A stretch of 64,000 nt of DNA from Ovis canadensis (taxonomy: Eukaryota > Chordata > Mammalia > Artiodactyla > Bovidae): positions 48,020,501 through 48,084,500 of the forward strand of contig NC_091257.1 in NCBI RefSeq assembly GCF_042477335.2. Direction: 5' to 3'. Below the pieces are notes generated by a model that was not told where the DNA came from, did not search any database, and saw only the letters and a list, made by a program, of their open reading frames with translations. Within the stretch, counting starts at the first letter, position 1. Every line of letters starts with the position of its first letter. Position numbers and translations under genes: made by a program. Positions 46,457-64,000 of this stretch are shown piece by piece.

Positions 46457-46899
46457 ACACTCTTCCATTTTACGAACAAAAATCGGGGACTAGGATTAGC
46501 GGTCCTAGTCGTCTTTGCAGTTTTTCTGTCTTCACACTCCAGATGTGGAGACTGATGAGTTCCATAGGATTATTACGGAGTCATTGGGACCGCCAGTTCT
46601 CCGGGGGTCTTCTCCCACCTTACCCTACTGTTGCACTTTTCTTCAGCACCTTCTACTCCTCAGACGAAACTTCCTTTTTCTTATTCCTGTCCCCCAACTC
46701 CCTCTCTTAGGAATGAGCAACCACTTGAACCATAAGCCACGTCCCGCCCTTCATTCAAATCTTCCTTTTTCTGGCAAAGCGCTCTAAAAAGGTGGGCTAG
46801 AAATCAATGTATCTCCAGACAAAACAGAAAGCGAACACGTCCTAACAGGAATATAGTTTTTCACTTAAACTACAACGTCAAGCACTTTTAACAAGGTCC
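46457..46899. other. KIF5B upstream flank, no gene
   Basis: Repeat-free DNA between the last SINE and the CpG island. It may hold promoter-proximal elements, but none is clear enough to call. Confidence 0.4.
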
Positions 46900-47037
46900 C
46901 TTGTCCTCTACAGAAAAAAACGTTAGGGCATCGCTTAACTCCGCGGAATCCCCTGCGGGGTCGATAGCTCACTCTGCGCTTGCGCGTCCGGTAACTTGGC
47001 CCTGCAACCCCGGCGTGGAGCAGCGGCGCGGCCGCGG

Positions 47038-47042
47038 ATTGG
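47038..47042 (-). promoter_or_regulatory. Inverted CCAAT box (ATTGG)
   Basis: The motif GGATTGGTCG sits in GC-rich DNA 20 bases before the NRF1-type palindrome. Inverted CCAAT boxes bound by NF-Y usually lie 60-100 bases upstream of a start site, so this one fits a start near 47,100-47,140. That is inference. Confidence 0.45.
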
Positions 47043-47062
47043 TCGCCGGGGCGCCGGTCCGC

Positions 47063-47074
47063 CGCGCGTGCGCA
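47063..47074 (-). promoter_or_regulatory. NRF1-type site in the KIF5B promoter
   Basis: On the minus strand the sequence reads TGCGCACGCGCG, a full match to the NRF1 consensus YGCGCAYGCGCR. A second copy with one mismatch (TGCGCTTGCGCG) lies at 46975-46986. NRF1 sites are typical of CpG-island promoters of housekeeping genes. Binding itself is inferred. Confidence 0.6.
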
Positions 47075-47298
47075 GTTCTCCGTCCGCGCCGCCCATCCCG
47101 CCGCCAGTCCGCGGCCTCAGGAGTGGTCAGGCTGCAGCCGGCGAGCCGGCGAGCCGACAGCCGGGCAGGCTGAAGGTGGGCTCGGCCTGCTGTCTCCCAG
47201 GAAGACAAGGGGGCTCGCGCTCCCGGTCTCCGGGATCCGTCAGCCCAGCAACCTGCCCCGCCAGTCAAGGGAGAAGCTGAGGAGGCCCCGCCGCCGCC

Positions 47299-47325
47299 AT
47301 GGCTGCCATGATGGGTCGGAAGTGA
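47299..47325 (+). CDS. Upstream ORF in the KIF5B 5' leader (8 codons)
   Basis: An ATG in a textbook Kozak context (GCCGCCATGG) opens an ORF of eight codons, MAAMMGRK, then TGA. It contains two further in-frame ATGs. It ends 186 nt before the KIF5B start and shares its frame, but the stop separates them. If the transcript starts upstream of 47,299, scanning ribosomes should meet this ORF first, which could lower or regulate KIF5B translation. The peptide is too short for any domain. Function is inferred from position and context only. Confidence 0.55.
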   Translation: MAAMMGRK

Positions 47326-47466
47326 GCCTGTGGGTGACCGTGCCGGCCCGGGCGCTGCCGCCCAGGTCCCGGCCGCCCCGCCGGTGAAGCGCGACGCTGC
47401 GGACCGCGGGCCCTCGGCCTTCGCCACGCTAGCCCCCTCGGCTCGGCCTACTTCCTCCAAGACTGA

Positions 47467-63691
<16,225 letters not shown>

Positions 63692-64000
63692 GTAAGTTAA
63701 ATTCTTGCTCTTCGAGTTACTGTTTTTAGTTGTAAATGTGAGACCATTTCTCAATAACCTATATGAAACTGACTTGAACTACAGGAAACATTGAAAAATG
63801 TTTCTTACAAAGTTTTAATTGAATCAATTTTAACTTATTTAAAGCATATATTTGTGGGCGCTTCATAGGTAGTAATTAGACAGTTGGACTGGAGTTCCAG
63901 AGCCTGAGTCCTATGCTCTTGTCTTTTCTCACCTGTCAGACATTGTCCTTGGCAAACCGCAGAACCAGTCTGACTTAGTGTTCCTATCTTCAGAATATGA
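63692..64000 (+). other. KIF5B intron 5, partial
   Basis: Begins at the donor gtaagt and runs off the window. No feature is seen. Confidence 0.75.

Noticed and set aside
1-46460. Direct repeats as CRISPR arrays or phage att sites
   Set aside because: The genome is mammalian. The repeats are dispersed SINE/LINE copies and the short direct repeats are target-site duplications.

Overview
The window is nuclear DNA of a pecoran ruminant (cattle, sheep, goat, deer or a relative). Three repeat families show this: BovB (RTE) LINEs, Bov-tA/Bov-A2 SINEs ending in BovB-like 3' tails, and CHR-type tRNA SINEs. I cannot name the species from sequence alone. The only protein-coding gene I can support is the 5' part of KIF5B, the kinesin-1 heavy chain, on the + strand.

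Positions 1 to about 46,460 are intergenic DNA packed with retrotransposons. Positions 1-6950 hold a four-level nest. An old antisense L1 (outermost) received a 5'-inverted BovB. That BovB was split by a nearly full-length BovB in the opposite direction. A Bov-tA SINE later entered the same L1. From 6950 to 46,460 there are about 20 CHR SINEs, about 15 Bov-tA/Bov-A2 SINEs, many L1 3' ends, further BovB copies (11.5, 22.3, 26.1, 28.8-30.6, 41.7, 42.5 and 46.0 kb), an MLT1 LTR (24.2 kb), a mariner-type MITE (16.75 kb), MIR fragments, a solo ERV LTR (12.8-13.3 kb) and a related LTR with an internal leader (35.3-36.1 kb). Target-site duplications (TSDs) can be read for many of them. The stretches between carry no gene I recognise.

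About 46,900-47,950 is a CpG-rich promoter with an inverted CCAAT box, an NRF1-type palindrome and a GC-rich 5' UTR. The UTR holds a tiny upstream ORF with a consensus Kozak context. KIF5B starts at 47,512. Exons 1-5 are 47512-47637, 54614-54701, 61996-62069, 63059-63163 and 63643-63691. They encode residues 1-147 plus the first base of codon 148, which is the N-terminal part of the motor domain including the P-loop. All splice sites are GT-AG and all phases join. The window ends in intron 5. The introns are poor in young repeats compared with the upstream flank.

I found no RNA gene, CRISPR array or undescribed multi-gene system. The most informative observations are the readable insertion history at 1-6950, a BovB frame broken by only two nonsense codons plus a damaged reverse-transcriptase motif, the KIF5B upstream ORF, an apparent tRNA-Arg primer-binding site in the ERV leader, and a long A-rich hairpin at 17.5 kb. 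Unlisted gaps of 300 bases or less between repeats showed me nothing. Repeat boundaries are approximate except where a TSD is given.
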